64,000 nt of DNA from Sciurus carolinensis (taxonomy: Eukaryota; Chordata; Mammalia; Rodentia; Sciuridae), in assembly GCF_902686445.1 (NCBI RefSeq), contig NC_062222.1, positions 137,027,035 to 137,091,034 of the forward strand. Reading direction: 5' to 3'. A program made the translations under genes and the position numbers. Positions 48,791-59,440 of this stretch are shown here, in pieces (position 1 is the first letter of the stretch; every line of letters begins with the position of its first letter). The notes under the pieces were generated by a model. That model made no database searches. It was not told where the DNA came from and saw only the letters and a program-made list of their open reading frames with translations.

Positions 48791-50329
48791 TAAAGGTTCA
48801 TCAAGATCCGGGCGACTTGAGCCCTGAGTGAGTGGGACGCAGGCAGGGCTGAGGAGTCTGTGCAGGGCGCAGCCAGAGGGCCACATGCAGGCGTGTGGTT
48901 GGCCAGGCAGAGCTGGGATCGATGCCGAGGGGCTTGTGGAGGCAGGGAGGGTCCCTCTCACAGCGTGTGCAAACTGAAGCCTGCTTGGCTGCTTGGTGCC
49001 GTTCCAGTGACGCATGACTGAGGCTTGCCGTCCGGCTGCCCCACTAAGCACTCTTTGCCGGGGCAGGTGGCTATCATGAGTGTCTGCTTTACACCCGGGC
49101 TGCTCGAGGCTCAGGGAGGTGGGTCGCTGGCTCACAGCCCTGTGGGCAGATGAGGCAGGTCCCTCCAGACCCTGAGGCTATCTGGATTTTTCTCCAGGCA
49201 GAGGCAAGGGACTCCCTGGAAGCATGTTGCTTTGTTTGTAGGATTTACACCAAGATCTGAAGGTCCTGTGTTCGTTAGACCACGGCCGCTTAGAAAACAC
49301 GCCGAAGACAGCTGCTGAGCCCTGCTGCTGAGAAACCACCAAATGTTATTTTAAAAATGATCTTAAAATACTTAGCCTGAGACTCTCGGCGTGTGAATGT
49401 GGCTTCCCCTCCTCCCCTGGTCCCCGGCTCCCCATCCCCAATCTGCTGCTTCGCTCCGTCTTCCCTGCTGTCTAGCACCCGGCTGGGGTCAGATGGGAAG
49501 ATTCCCAGGCCCCCACGGTTTCTCAGTAACAGACACTTCCGGGAATGGTGTGAGCCCCAAGTGTCTTTCAGGGGAGTGACCAGCAGGAGGGTCTCCCTCC
49601 ATGAGGCTCTGGCCACAGTCCTCCCAGGGTCACCTTGCTTAGGCTGCATAAGTACTGGAAAACCCAGAGAAGGGCCTTGGAGGCCACAGGCTGCTGTCCT
49701 CAGAGGTGTCCTCCGCACTGGCCTGGAATTGGGGCTTGACTCGAGCCTCCACGCACGCCTGGCTCTACTTGCCGGCTGCTCCGGGCAGGAGGATCCTGCC
49801 TCTGAGCTCCACAGGCCTTTGACTGTAGGCAGTGCCATCCCGGTGTGGGCCTGCCCCGTGGATCCGCCTTGTGCAGGAGGGGAGGCTGTGAGTCTTGTCA
49901 GTCTCGCTGCTGTTTGCTGTGTGTTCCGGTTGCACAGCAGGGTGGTGGCTGCCCGTCACTGCCTCCTGGGCTGGCCTGGTGGGAGGAACCTGGCGTGGGG
50001 ATCCCGAATCCGGACCAGCTGCGTGCTTTCCCAAGTGAGGAAATTCCAGGACTGGGGAGGGGCCCAGACGGGGCATCTGATGACCTCGTCTGCTGACAGC
50101 CGGGCCAGCGTGGCCTCGCTAGCCTGCCTCGGACCCCACTCTCATTCCTTCTTAATGGTGGAAAGCAGCCCCAGGCCCCTGGTTTGTCTCAGGCAAACGA
50201 TTTCTCTTTGTTTCTGCTGTTACCTTCTAGGTGTGACAAGTAAGTCTCGTTTCCCCATTTCTGGTAATGACACCAAGTTTCCTATTTAGGTAAGATAAGC
50301 AGGTTAGTTAACTATTAACAAGCTGTGCC

Positions 50330-50680
50330 GGTCAGCTCACCATGACTGTGGCAGACACCTGAGAAAACCAGCTCATGGGAGACAGGTTTGTTTTGGAGAC
50401 AGCTTCAGAGGGTCAGTCCATGACCAGTGGGTCCCGTGCTTTGGGCTATTGGTGGCACATTGGGACAGGAGCACACTGCACAGCAAAGCCACTCCCCTCC
50501 TGGCTGAGAAGCCAGAGAGGAGGGGAAGGGGCTGGGGTCCAGGTCCCCTTGGAGGACTAACTTCCTCCAGCAGCCCCACTTCCTGAAGGCTCCTCCACCT
50601 CCATCAGCACCAAGCTGGGACCCAGCCTCCACACGTGGGCCTTGGGGACAGTAGAGATCCAAACCCCAGCAAAAGCCTCG
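50330..50680. mobile_element. Rodent-type interspersed repeat remnant
   Basis: caccatgactgtggcagaca, cctgagaaaaccagctcatg, ggagacaggtttgttttgga, ttcagagggtcagtccatga, cattgggacaggagcacact and aacttcctccagcagcccca follow a common rodent repeat (Ala-tat 'tttattttggctcacagtttcagaggtttcagtccatgg' type). Exact family not resolved. Confidence 0.55.
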
Positions 50681-51579
50681 TAGCACATGTTCTTAGAGGG
50701 TGATTCTGCAGGTGTTCAAAGATGTCCCCAAATGACCACAGTGGGTTTCTTGGAGGGTATGACCCCTCCAAACAGACCTTGCCTGGCCGAGGGAGCATCC
50801 CGTCAGGCGGATGCAGCCTTGTGGGCGGCACACTGCGCCCAACAGCACGGAGCTGGAAGGCCAGCATCTCCAGGGAGGTGGCGTCCCAGGCTCCGCTGTG
50901 CCGGGAGATCCCCTCCTGCGGGAAGCCCGCGTCCTCCAGGCCCTCTCCCGCGGCTCCCTGGCGAAGGCCACTCCCAGCGAGCCGGCACCCCTGCAGACGT
51001 GGTGCGTGAGCAGGGTGGGGGCAGCTCCTCTAGCCGCGCCCCCAGTCAGTGTGATCTGTACCCAGCCGGCACTCCTGATCCCAAGTCCCAGGATGACTCC
51101 GGGAGGGGTGGGTCATGCACGAGGCCCAGCAGACCTGCCGTGTGCCCGGCGCGGGATCCAGGACCAGAAGCCTGGTCCCTAGGCTCCGGGAGGGCGCAGT
51201 GCAGAGGGGAGGAGGCCCAAGGGCACAGCTCGGCTGGTGGGATGAGAACCAGACTGTCTCTGGGCTTCCTCCCCAGCAGACTCCGAGCCCCTCGTCCTGC
51301 CACCTCCCTGAGGGGCCCGGGGCGTCAGCAGCCTGTCTAGGTTCCTTGAGGCTGAAGGGCTTTGTTCAGGGACTGCTGTGACCGAAATCGCAGCCCTCAC
51401 AGTTGGAGGCTGTGGGTGGCCTCTGTCCCCACCTCCTCTTCCTGCCTGTGTCTCCCTGACCCAGGTTCCAGACATAGTGATGGTGGGTGTTGGCTGGGCC
51501 CCCGGAGGGACTCTGTCCACCACCTGCAGGAGGTGCCCAGTGCCTCTCGTTGAAAGCGGAGCGGCACCCCGGCCTCTCC

Positions 51580-51950
51580 CTTTCGCTGCCATAAATAGAT
51601 CTGAGAATTCCCAGCTCTTCCAGGTAGAAGCACAAGAGCTTCATTTTGAATGGCAATAGAAAAAAAAATCTTGTAATTTCATTAATAATTTTACTTACAG
51701 TGACTATTAAAAAGGAGCAATGGGTAAAATTAAAATTCAATCGGGTTATGAGAAATGAAGGGTAAATAATGTTTTCAAAGGATGGCTGGGGTGGAAAAGC
51801 CTACCGAGACCACCTATTAAAATACACATTATCCCTTAAACAGATTTGATGTAAAAATGCAATTTTCCACAGATCAGTAGCGTTCATACATTTATTTTCC
51901 GCTGACTGGTTTTGATTTATGGGGTCCTTTCCAGCTTAGTTCTCAGCTCT
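51580..51950. promoter_or_regulatory. AT-rich repeat-free island, candidate conserved regulatory element
   Basis: 370 bases with gccataaatagatctgagaa, tgtaatttcattaataattt, gtaaaattaaaattcaatcg, accacctattaaaatacaca, ttatcccttaaacagatttg and cgttcatacatttattttcc, set in GC-rich flanks. Many TAAT cores, no tandem structure, no known repeat, no open frame of note. Regulatory role is inferred. Confidence 0.45.
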
Positions 51951-54396
51951 TTTTTTAAACACTGGTCTCCTGCCTGGGAACGCGGCTGGCTGGCGGAGGG
52001 CTGAGCCGCGGGTGGACCCCAGCATCTCCTGAAGCGAGCTTGTGGGGGCAGCCAGCTGCGGCCTCCAGGGACCCCCTTCCTCCTTCCACCTGGGGCTGCC
52101 CACATTTGGAGCCAGGCTGGCTCAGTGGGGACCCCAGCCCCGTGGGTTCCTGGCTTGTCACCTCCGATGAGCTGAGCCTCAGTCCTCATCTACACGATGG
52201 AGGTGAGTGCTGGAACCTGTTTTCTGGAGCTGCCGTGACACGGGATGGAACTCAGGGCCCTTCCGGGACGCTCTCATCTCCAGATCCCCAACTGTGTTTG
52301 CCAAGTTCCTTTTTCCAAATGTCACATTCGTGGGCTCAGGGCTGACACTCTTTTGGACCACTTACATCCAGGTCTGTGGGACCCAGAGAAAGCACCGACC
52401 CTGATGGGGGGTCCCAGAAGTCTTCCCACAGAGGGTGCCCGTGGGGAGTCCGTGGAAAGGGACAGAGGGGACAAGACGGGGGTCTGGCGGGAAGAGCGTG
52501 GGATGATGTTAGGCAGTCACAGGTGCAAGGGGTGGGGCACGTGCAAGGACCAGCTGTCCGTCGAGCAGGCTGTGTCTGTGCCTTCACCTCCCCCCTCTGT
52601 TGTGGAGGCGAGGATGGGAGGCCAGCTGGGTGAAGGCCCTGGTGCCTCCGAGGCTGGCCAGGCGCCCTGCCACCACGTGGAGCTTGGCCTTGCGTGCTTC
52701 CTCGCCAGCCCTGCTGTGTGGTGGCTCCGAGGCCTTCGAGGCAGCCCTGCTAGGGGAGCTTTCTGGTTGGCCAGGCCTCTCGGGCCTGGTGAAGCATGTC
52801 GCGCGCTCTCCACAGTTGAACCTGGGCCATCCTCGTGCGAAGTGACTGGTCACGCAGCACCTGTCTCACCAGGCGAGCTCGGTGGCATCTGCCTGTGGCA
52901 GCCCAGGTGCGCCCTGAACAGGCTCCTAGGCAGGACACAGGAAGGCTGTGCAGAGTCCACGGGTGTGGGGTCTCATCGCTGCCCAAGCAGTGGGTAGCCG
53001 CCGTCCAGCCCAGGGGCCAGGAGCTGGCCTCCTGGGGACAGACCTGGAGCTGCTGGCAGGGATCTCTGCACTGGCCTGCCCTCTCTGCCCTGGCTGGGTC
53101 ACACGCTTTGTGTGTGTCCACCCGCCCACCAGGAGGGAGGCGGGTGGTGCCCCAGGCCCTGCAGCCACCCCACCCGGTGTGGCCAGCACTGTCCCGGGCT
53201 TGCCCCGTTGCTCGGCACAGCTCTGGGACGAGGGCCCCCCAGCATCCATCGCAGCTCCGCGCCTGCGGAGAGCAAGGCCTACCTGCCAGCTCTGCCCCGA
53301 CTCCCGCAGGGCACGGGAGGGCACCGCCCAGGCCCCGCACCGAGGTGCAGCCAGGTCCAGGGACGTCTGCTGCTGCCGCTGCCCTGCTGCCAGGTGGAGT
53401 GGCCCGTGGAGGCCGTGGTCTGTGGGGAGAGGGGAACCCTCTTTGGGCCCTGGTGGCAGCATGGTGTGTTTCCCTCCAGCTGTCCTGGTCACTGAGGTAG
53501 GAAGGGGTCTGTCATTTGGCAAACCCTCTGACACCAGGCAGGCCTGCTTCATCCTGGCCATGCTGAATGTGGGCCCAGGTCCTCGGGTGTTGCTGGCGAG
53601 GAGTTAGAGCAGAGTGGCCGCGGCTCGGACTGCCTCCACGGCCACGCGCCTCCCTGGAAACAGGCGGCCTCTGGTGCTGGGCACCTGTGCAGAGCAGGGG
53701 AGGAGGGAGGAGCCCAGGGCTCACGCTGGCTGCGGGTTGGGCGATGCGACTCCATGCTGGCTACCCCAGCTGGGGCACCCGGTGGCTTCCTGGAGCAGGC
53801 AGCATCTTGGTTTACCACCCAGCGGGCTGAGGGCCCAGGCTCTGTGCTGGGGGACAGGAGGACGGACCGGAAGTGGCCGCGTGTGCACGGCGGGAGGGGT
53901 TCGCCTGTGAGATGACGTCCCACAGGCCGTTCACTACATGCACCAAGACACACGTCTCGTGCCTGAGACGATAGACAGTGTTTCCACCTATGTCACTAAA
54001 CAAGTCCTACCCAAACTGTAGTGTTGGCTAGAGAGCGCAGAGCGAGCAGAAGCTCCAAGCCCGGCCCGGCCCGGCCCAGAGCTCAGCAGCCCTACCCGAA
54101 GCCACCCCTCAGCCTAGTCCTCCGCCCAGCAGAACCTGACGCCTGGACACCAAGCCTTACGCCAGCTGTTGCCCTGTGCTTGACCCTAAACCGACCCTCA
54201 CCCCAGCTCTAGTCCTGCTGCTGGTCGCTAACCCTGAGCCTGACCTGGAACGGACTGGCCTGGCCGTTGCTCCCTGCGGATGCACCCTGCACCCCAAGCT
54301 CGTGCATCGTGCCGCAGATCTGAGGCGCAAGGGGCTGTCCAGAACGCATGGCTGGCCCACCGCACAGCCAGGGTTCCAGCAAGGCCCCTGAGCTGA

Positions 54397-54443
54397 GGGG
54401 CCTCCAAGCGGGGCCTCCAGGCGGGGCCTCCAGGCGGGGCCTG
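54397..54443. repeat. 13-bp tandem repeat, about 3.5 copies
   Basis: The unit ggggcctccaggc repeats at 13-base spacing, with one A/G variant in the first copy. Confidence 0.85.
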
Positions 54444-55104
54444 GCGCTGCAGGGGAGGGGGGAACGCCCAGCGCTGGATGGCTTGACAAGTGCGCTCTTG
54501 GACCGCGTGGGGGTGGGAAGCTGGCGGAGGCCCCCAGGACCTGGGAGAGTCCAGGAGGGCCCGGCACGGTGGGACAGGGCGATGGTGCCCCCTGGCTTAG
54601 GGCAGGAGGGAGCTGGCAGAGGCCTCCCCTCGGTGAGCTGGTGCCTCCATCTGGTTTCTGAGCCTCTCTGGACCCCCACCCCGTCCTCAGTGGTCCTTAG
54701 TAGAGAGAAACAAGATTCCTTTCCTTGGCAGATAAGTGCAGGATCAATTTCTCTTAAATGGCATTGATTTCTTTGTAAGGGAGGAATCTCTGCGGAGTGG
54801 AGGCCCCAGAGAGGGCCCAGCCGCCTTCCTGGGGAGGGGGTGTGTACTGCGGCCAGTGGGGTCGAGGGCCAGGGATCAGCAGTGCGGGGCAGCAGGAAGC
54901 CCTCTGCATTCCTGGGCTGGGGAGAGACCCCAGAGTGCTGCTCTGAAAGGGTCACGCGCCTCAGGCTGACCTGGTCTGGCCCAGCTCTGCTGCCTCTTGA
55001 GAGGCCTGGGGGCGGCCTCTGCAGGAAGGGAGCAGGACGACGGCCTCACGGGCAGCCCAAGAGACACCTGCTCGGTTAGGATCAGAGTTATCACGTGACC
55101 TGGG

Positions 55105-55160
55105 CTGGGGGAGAAAGGAGACACATTTATTGAGCACCAACTGAATGCTTTCATCTGCAT
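55105..55160 (-). mobile_element. MIR/L2 3'-end fragment
   Basis: gagacacatttattgagcac and caactgaatgctttcatctg are the recognisable core of a short ancient fragment. Confidence 0.5.
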
Positions 55161-57090
55161 GTAGTCTTCCCTTATGACTGTCAGCAAACCATCCCCCACC
55201 CCCAAGGAAAACAAGCATCCTCTCTGGAGGCTGGCAGAGAGAGGCCACAGCCAAGGGAGGCTGGCGGGTCAGCCTCGCTCACAGGAGGCCACACCCTGGG
55301 TGGCTCAGGTGCCTGAGGCACACGCAGGTGCTCGCCCACGCACACCCATGCACAGACACCAGACCACACCTCAGCACGGAATCCGGAGAGCAAGCAGGTG
55401 TGTGCGGGGCTCTGTGTGGCTCTGGCAGAACAGAGACAACCCAGGACCCACCGGTCAAATGCCCTGTGGCTCCTCTTGGTGGACCTTCCACCAACAGAGA
55501 GGGGGTCCTTTGGGGGTTCCCTTTGGCTCAGACAAAGTAAGCTCCCTGCGTTCGGACCTGCCCCGGGAGGAGGCAGGGGGACTCTGAAGGAGGTGGCCCT
55601 TCTATTTTATTTAACAATTCTCTTTGGAATAGGCGATACAGCCTGTGGTTCAGAACGTCACAAATACGCACGGTCCCAGTGGAGGTCCCCTCCCCTCCTG
55701 TGGCCTTCCCCGCAGTGTGCGTGGGAATGGCTTTGGTCCCCTCCTGTGCCCCTCACGCGACTCCAAGCAGGAGTGAGGGTCGGTTCTGCCCCGCCCGTCT
55801 TGGGGACGGAGGCGCACTCATGTTCTAGCTGTTCCATGGTGGCCCGGCCTTCCCTGCACAGCATGGTCCTCCCACCCGCCAGTGGTCCCCAGAGGGTCCT
55901 CTGCACCAGTCCTCACCTCCGACCTGTCTCGTCCAGCCGTGTGCTCCCCTTGGGTGGCCATGTGGCCCCCGGCCTCTAGGATCGCAGCAGCGCTGTGGTG
56001 CCTTAGGGTTTAGAGGAGAGTGTCCCCAACAGCTCACGTGTGAGGCAACGCCAGATGGGCTCCGGATCCGGTGAAAGGCTGGAGGTGAACGGGCTCCAGG
56101 CATCCTGAGCTCTTGGGCTCGTTTGTGAAGGTCTTGGAAAGAGGCTCCTTGGTGGGCAAGCCTGGCTCCCACCCACCCTGTGCTATTCTGAGGCCTTCAT
56201 CCACTGCAGGGTGACCCTGTGGGTGACTTCGAGAACGACTGTGCTTGGGTTTGGCATTGCTAATGAAGGATCTTGAATCTGGCCAGGTTCTGCAGGATCT
56301 GCCCAGCAGAAGAGGATGCTGCAGTTCAGAGAGGCCCAGAACCATGGTGCACGCCCACAAGGTGCCTGTGAGACTCGGGCGGGCCACTGTTGCACCCTCC
56401 CCCACAGTCAGCCGGCAGACTGCAGCCTCGCAGTGCCCTGCTGACCCTGGCCACCAGACCTGCCCCACAGTTGGAATGGCAGTGCTGACTCATGGAGGGA
56501 GGGAGGGTGCCCCAGTGGCCTTTCCCTCCCTGACCACCCCTAGGGTGGCCTCTCCTTGCCAGGCAGGGCCGTGGCTTTTGTGTGGCAGAGGGGCCGTCAC
56601 AACCCATCTGGGGAAAGTGTGGGCCTCATTGTGTGTAATCAGGCCGTGTCTAATTCCCTCTGTGCTGGAGGGAGCCCTCGAGCTTCCTGAGGGAAACCTC
56701 TCTCCCAATTTGCTGTGCATCTTGGGATGATCTCTGTTTCCAGCCAGGGAAGTCAGGGTGGCCTCCCACAGTGCTCCTGATCACCAGCCCCTCCGCTGGG
56801 GTCACGAGGCTTCCTCGTGAGGCCTCATCTAAGGGACAGGGACGGTCATCTGCACTGAGGTGCTGGTGGAGCAAGGAGTTTCTTGGCCCCTGGTTAGACG
56901 AGGAAACCGAGGCTGGAGGAACAGGGCATGGCCTGTCCCTGTGGGGGCAGCGGGTAGACAGAACAGGCCCGGCCCGGGCTTCCAGATCCCCAGGGCCTCT
57001 CCTGCTGCTCCCGGGAGGAGCCACCGGCCGATGCGGATCAGGTCTCCACAGAGGCAGGTGCGTGCCCAGGAGCACGCAGGGGCTGGCAGC

Positions 57091-57294
57091 GTGGCGCAGG
57101 AGGCATCCGGGCGGCGTGCGTGGCGTCTCCGCGGCGTCTCCGTGGCGCAGGAGGCATCCGGGCGGCGTGCGTGGCGTCCCCGCGGCGTCTCCGTGGCGCA
57201 GGAGGCATCCGGGCGGCGTGCGTGGCGTCCCCGCGGCGTCTCCGTGGCGCAGGAGGCATCCGGGCGGCGTGCGTGGCGTCTCCGCGGCGTCTCC
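57091..57294. repeat. 51-bp CpG-rich VNTR, four copies
   Basis: gtggcgcaggaggcatccgg starts at 57091, 57142, 57193 and 57244, exactly 51 bases apart, with a partial unit after 57294. Copies are almost identical: they differ mainly at a gtctcc/gtcccc position. Each unit has about eight CpGs. As 51 is 17 codons, any stop-free frame stays open across the array, giving 17-residue repeats (for example RRHPGGVRGVSAASPW) on both strands; these are not evidence of genes. Confidence 0.95.
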
Positions 57295-57669
57295 GTGGCG
57301 TGGTGCGATGCCCTTTCTACACACGCGCACACCCTTGCCTGCGCCCTTCGAGCCCCTGAGCACGTTCCCAGAGGGCGTGCCACAGTCCTGGGGACCGAGG
57401 TGCCGTGGGCTGGGAGGCTGGTTGCCTTGCTGCACGGGGGTGGCCTGGCGTGTTAAGCCAAGGCCCCGTCACCACAGCATCCCGTGCCTAGCCTCCTTTC
57501 CTGGCCTCCCTTTCCCTTCCCGGTGCTTGATGGTGGATTAGTTTTCCCATTTCCCATGTGCTAGCCCTACAGTGTGTGCCGGTGTGTGACTGTGGGAGAC
57601 CTCGTTTCTTCCTCTCTCTGTTCCTCAGTTCACACGTCAGTGGAACAGGCTGTCACACAACCCGCTTCC

Positions 57670-57790
57670 GCGGGCGTGGTGTGCAGGCCAGGTGTCCGGC
57701 CCCTCAGGAGGCTTAGGCAGGAGGATCACTTGAGTCCAGGAGTTCAAGGCCAGCCTGAGTAAGGCAGTGACTGTCTCAAAAAAAGCAAGA
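57670..57790 (+). mobile_element. B1/7SL-like SINE fragment
   Basis: Key pieces are cgggcgtggtg, ctcaggaggcttaggcagga, ggatcacttgagtccaggag, ttcaaggccagcctgagtaa and tgtctcaaaaaaagc. This is a 7SL-derived monomer with a short A-tail. No ID half follows, so it is either a monomeric B1-like copy or a truncated composite. Confidence 0.85.
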
Positions 57791-58126
57791 CTTCCACATC
57801 CTGCCTGTGGCGCTGTGTGGGGCGCGTGGAGAGAGAAGCGGTGGACCGCGTTTCTGTTCTGGCGTGTCTAGGTTTCCCCGAGAGACCCAGCTCCATCTCT
57901 CTTTAGGGCCAGTGTGCCCCAGTGCAGAGCCGGAGCAGAGTCCCGCCAGGTGGCCCTGGGCTGGGCCTCTCCTTGGGTGGCCCCCAAACCTGTGGGTCCT
58001 GAGGTTCTGGGATGGTGGGATTTCTCATTAGTTCTAGAATCATCTTCACACCTGGGCAAGTCAGCAGGAGGAATAGGGAGGGAAAGGCCTCACCAGGGTC
58101 AGTCTTGGCTTTTTGGAGCCAGTTTG

Positions 58127-59440
58127 TGAAAGTACCCGGAAACCACTCTGGTGTGGGAACACGTGCGAGGGATTTTATTAAGTGTATAGGCAGAGTGTCT
58201 GCCCACGTGGTGAGAGAGAGAGAGAGAGAGGAGGAGGAGTGAGAGAGAGAGGAGGAGAGAGAGAGAGAGAGGAAGAGGAGAGAGAGAGAGGAAGAGAGAG
58301 AGAGAGAGGAGAGAGGGAGGAAGGGGGAAAGAGGAGAGAGGAAGAGAGAGGAGGAGACAGAGAGAGAGAGGAGAGAGAGAGAGGGAGGAGAGGAGAGAGA
58401 GAGGAGGAGAGAGAGAGAGAGAGGAGAGAGAGGAGGAGGAGGAGAGAGGAAGAGAGAGAGAGAGGAGGAGGAGAGAGAGAGAGGAGGAGAGAGAGAGGGA
58501 GAGAGAGGAAGGAGGAGGAGAGAGAGGAAGAGAGAGAGAGAGAGGAGGAGAGGAGAGAGAGAGGAGAGAGAGAGGAGAGAGGAGGAGGAGAGAGAGAGGG
58601 AAGAGAGAGAGAGGAAGGAGAGGAGAGAGAGGAGGAGAGAGAGAGAGAGAGAGGAGAGAGGAGGAGAGAGAGAGGAGGGAGGAGAGAGAGAGAGAGAGAG
58701 GAGGAGGGAGGAGAGAGAGGAGAGAGAGAGAGGAGGAGGAGAGAGAGAAGAGAGAGGAGGAGAGGAGAGGAGAGGAGAGAGAGAGGAGAGGAGAGGAGAG
58801 AGGAGAGAGAGGAGGAGAGAGAGAGAGGAGAGAGAGAGAGGAGGAGAGAGAGAGAGAGAGGAGAGAGAGAGGAGAGGAGGAGAGAGGAGAGGGAGAGAGA
58901 GGAGAGAGGAGGAGGAAGGAGGAGAGAGAGAGAGGAGGAGAGAGAGAGGAGGGAGAGAGAGAGGAGGAGGAGAGAGGAGGGAGGAGAGAGAGGAGAGGGA
59001 GGAGAGAGAGAGAGAGGGAGAGAGAGAGGAGGAGAGAGAGAGAGGAGGAGAGAGAGGAGGAGAGGAGAGAGAGAGGAGGAGAGAGAGAGGAGAGAGAGAG
59101 AGGAGAGAGAGAGAGGAGAGAGAGAGAGAGGAGAGGAGAGAGGAGAGAGAGAGGAGGAGGAGGAGAGAGAGAGAGGAGGAGAGAGAGAGGAGGAGGAGGA
59201 GGAGAGAGAGAGTGTGCACGTGAGAGCGAGAGTGAGGGAGAGAGAACGAATGGCGGGGGAACCATTCTTAAGTAGTGGAATTTCGTGGGCTAGTAACAAG
59301 GGACCAGTGGGACCAGTGGCTGGCGAGGGGGTCCGCGGGCTGACATCTGGGTTGCACAGTGGTGTGGGGGAGGGAGGATAATGGTGGCAGCACAATAGCA
59401 GATCTGATGCCAATAGTTTGCAGATGGTCACTTCACTCAG
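58127..59440 (-). mobile_element. ERV-like solo LTR, copy B, antisense, with giant GA tract
   Basis: The order of parts is the same as in copy A at 4338-4690. On the minus strand come ACTTAAGAATGG (complement at 59263-59276), the CT tract, GGGCAGACACTCTGCC, then CTTAATAAAATC with AATAAA at 58174-58179, and a U5-like tail with GTGGTTTCCGGGTACTTTC. The element is longer than copy A only because its purine tract has grown to about 1 kb. The family is not identified. No coding region of a provirus is present. Confidence 0.7.
58211..59212. repeat. Long homopurine (GA/GGA)n tract, 854 nt without interruption
   Basis: From 58211 the plus strand is GA/GGA only, broken by one T (58240) and one C (58358). 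From 58359 to 59212 there is not a single pyrimidine, 854 bases in all. Units alternate between GA and GGA without fixed phase. Long open frames over it on both strands (Arg/Glu-rich on plus, Ser/Leu-rich on minus) are artefacts of the repeat. Confidence 0.97.

Larger units (their letters stand above)
51951..57090. other. Intronic GC-rich sequence
   Basis: Contains the 13-bp tandem repeat and one MIR/L2 scrap listed separately, plus a short cccggcccggcccggccc run at about 54058-54077. No gene recognised. Confidence 0.45.

Noticed and set aside
54080..54245. Degenerate telomere-like text (gaccctaaaccgaccct, cgctaaccctgagcctgacc)
   Set aside because: Only scattered CCCTAA-like hexamers without tandem register; not enough for an interstitial telomeric repeat.
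57091..57294. CRISPR-like array
   Set aside because: The units are contiguous with no unique spacers; it is a VNTR in a mammalian genome. The same holds for the 36-bp minisatellite.
56650..57541. Overlapping plus- and minus-strand frames of about 200-260 codons with 17-residue repeats
   Set aside because: The 51-bp VNTR is a multiple of three and keeps several frames open at once; simultaneous openness on both strands argues against any being real.
4338..59440. One complete provirus bounded by the two LTR copies
   Set aside because: They are 54 kb apart with ordinary intron and unrelated repeats between them and no gag, pol or env similarity; they are separate solo LTRs.
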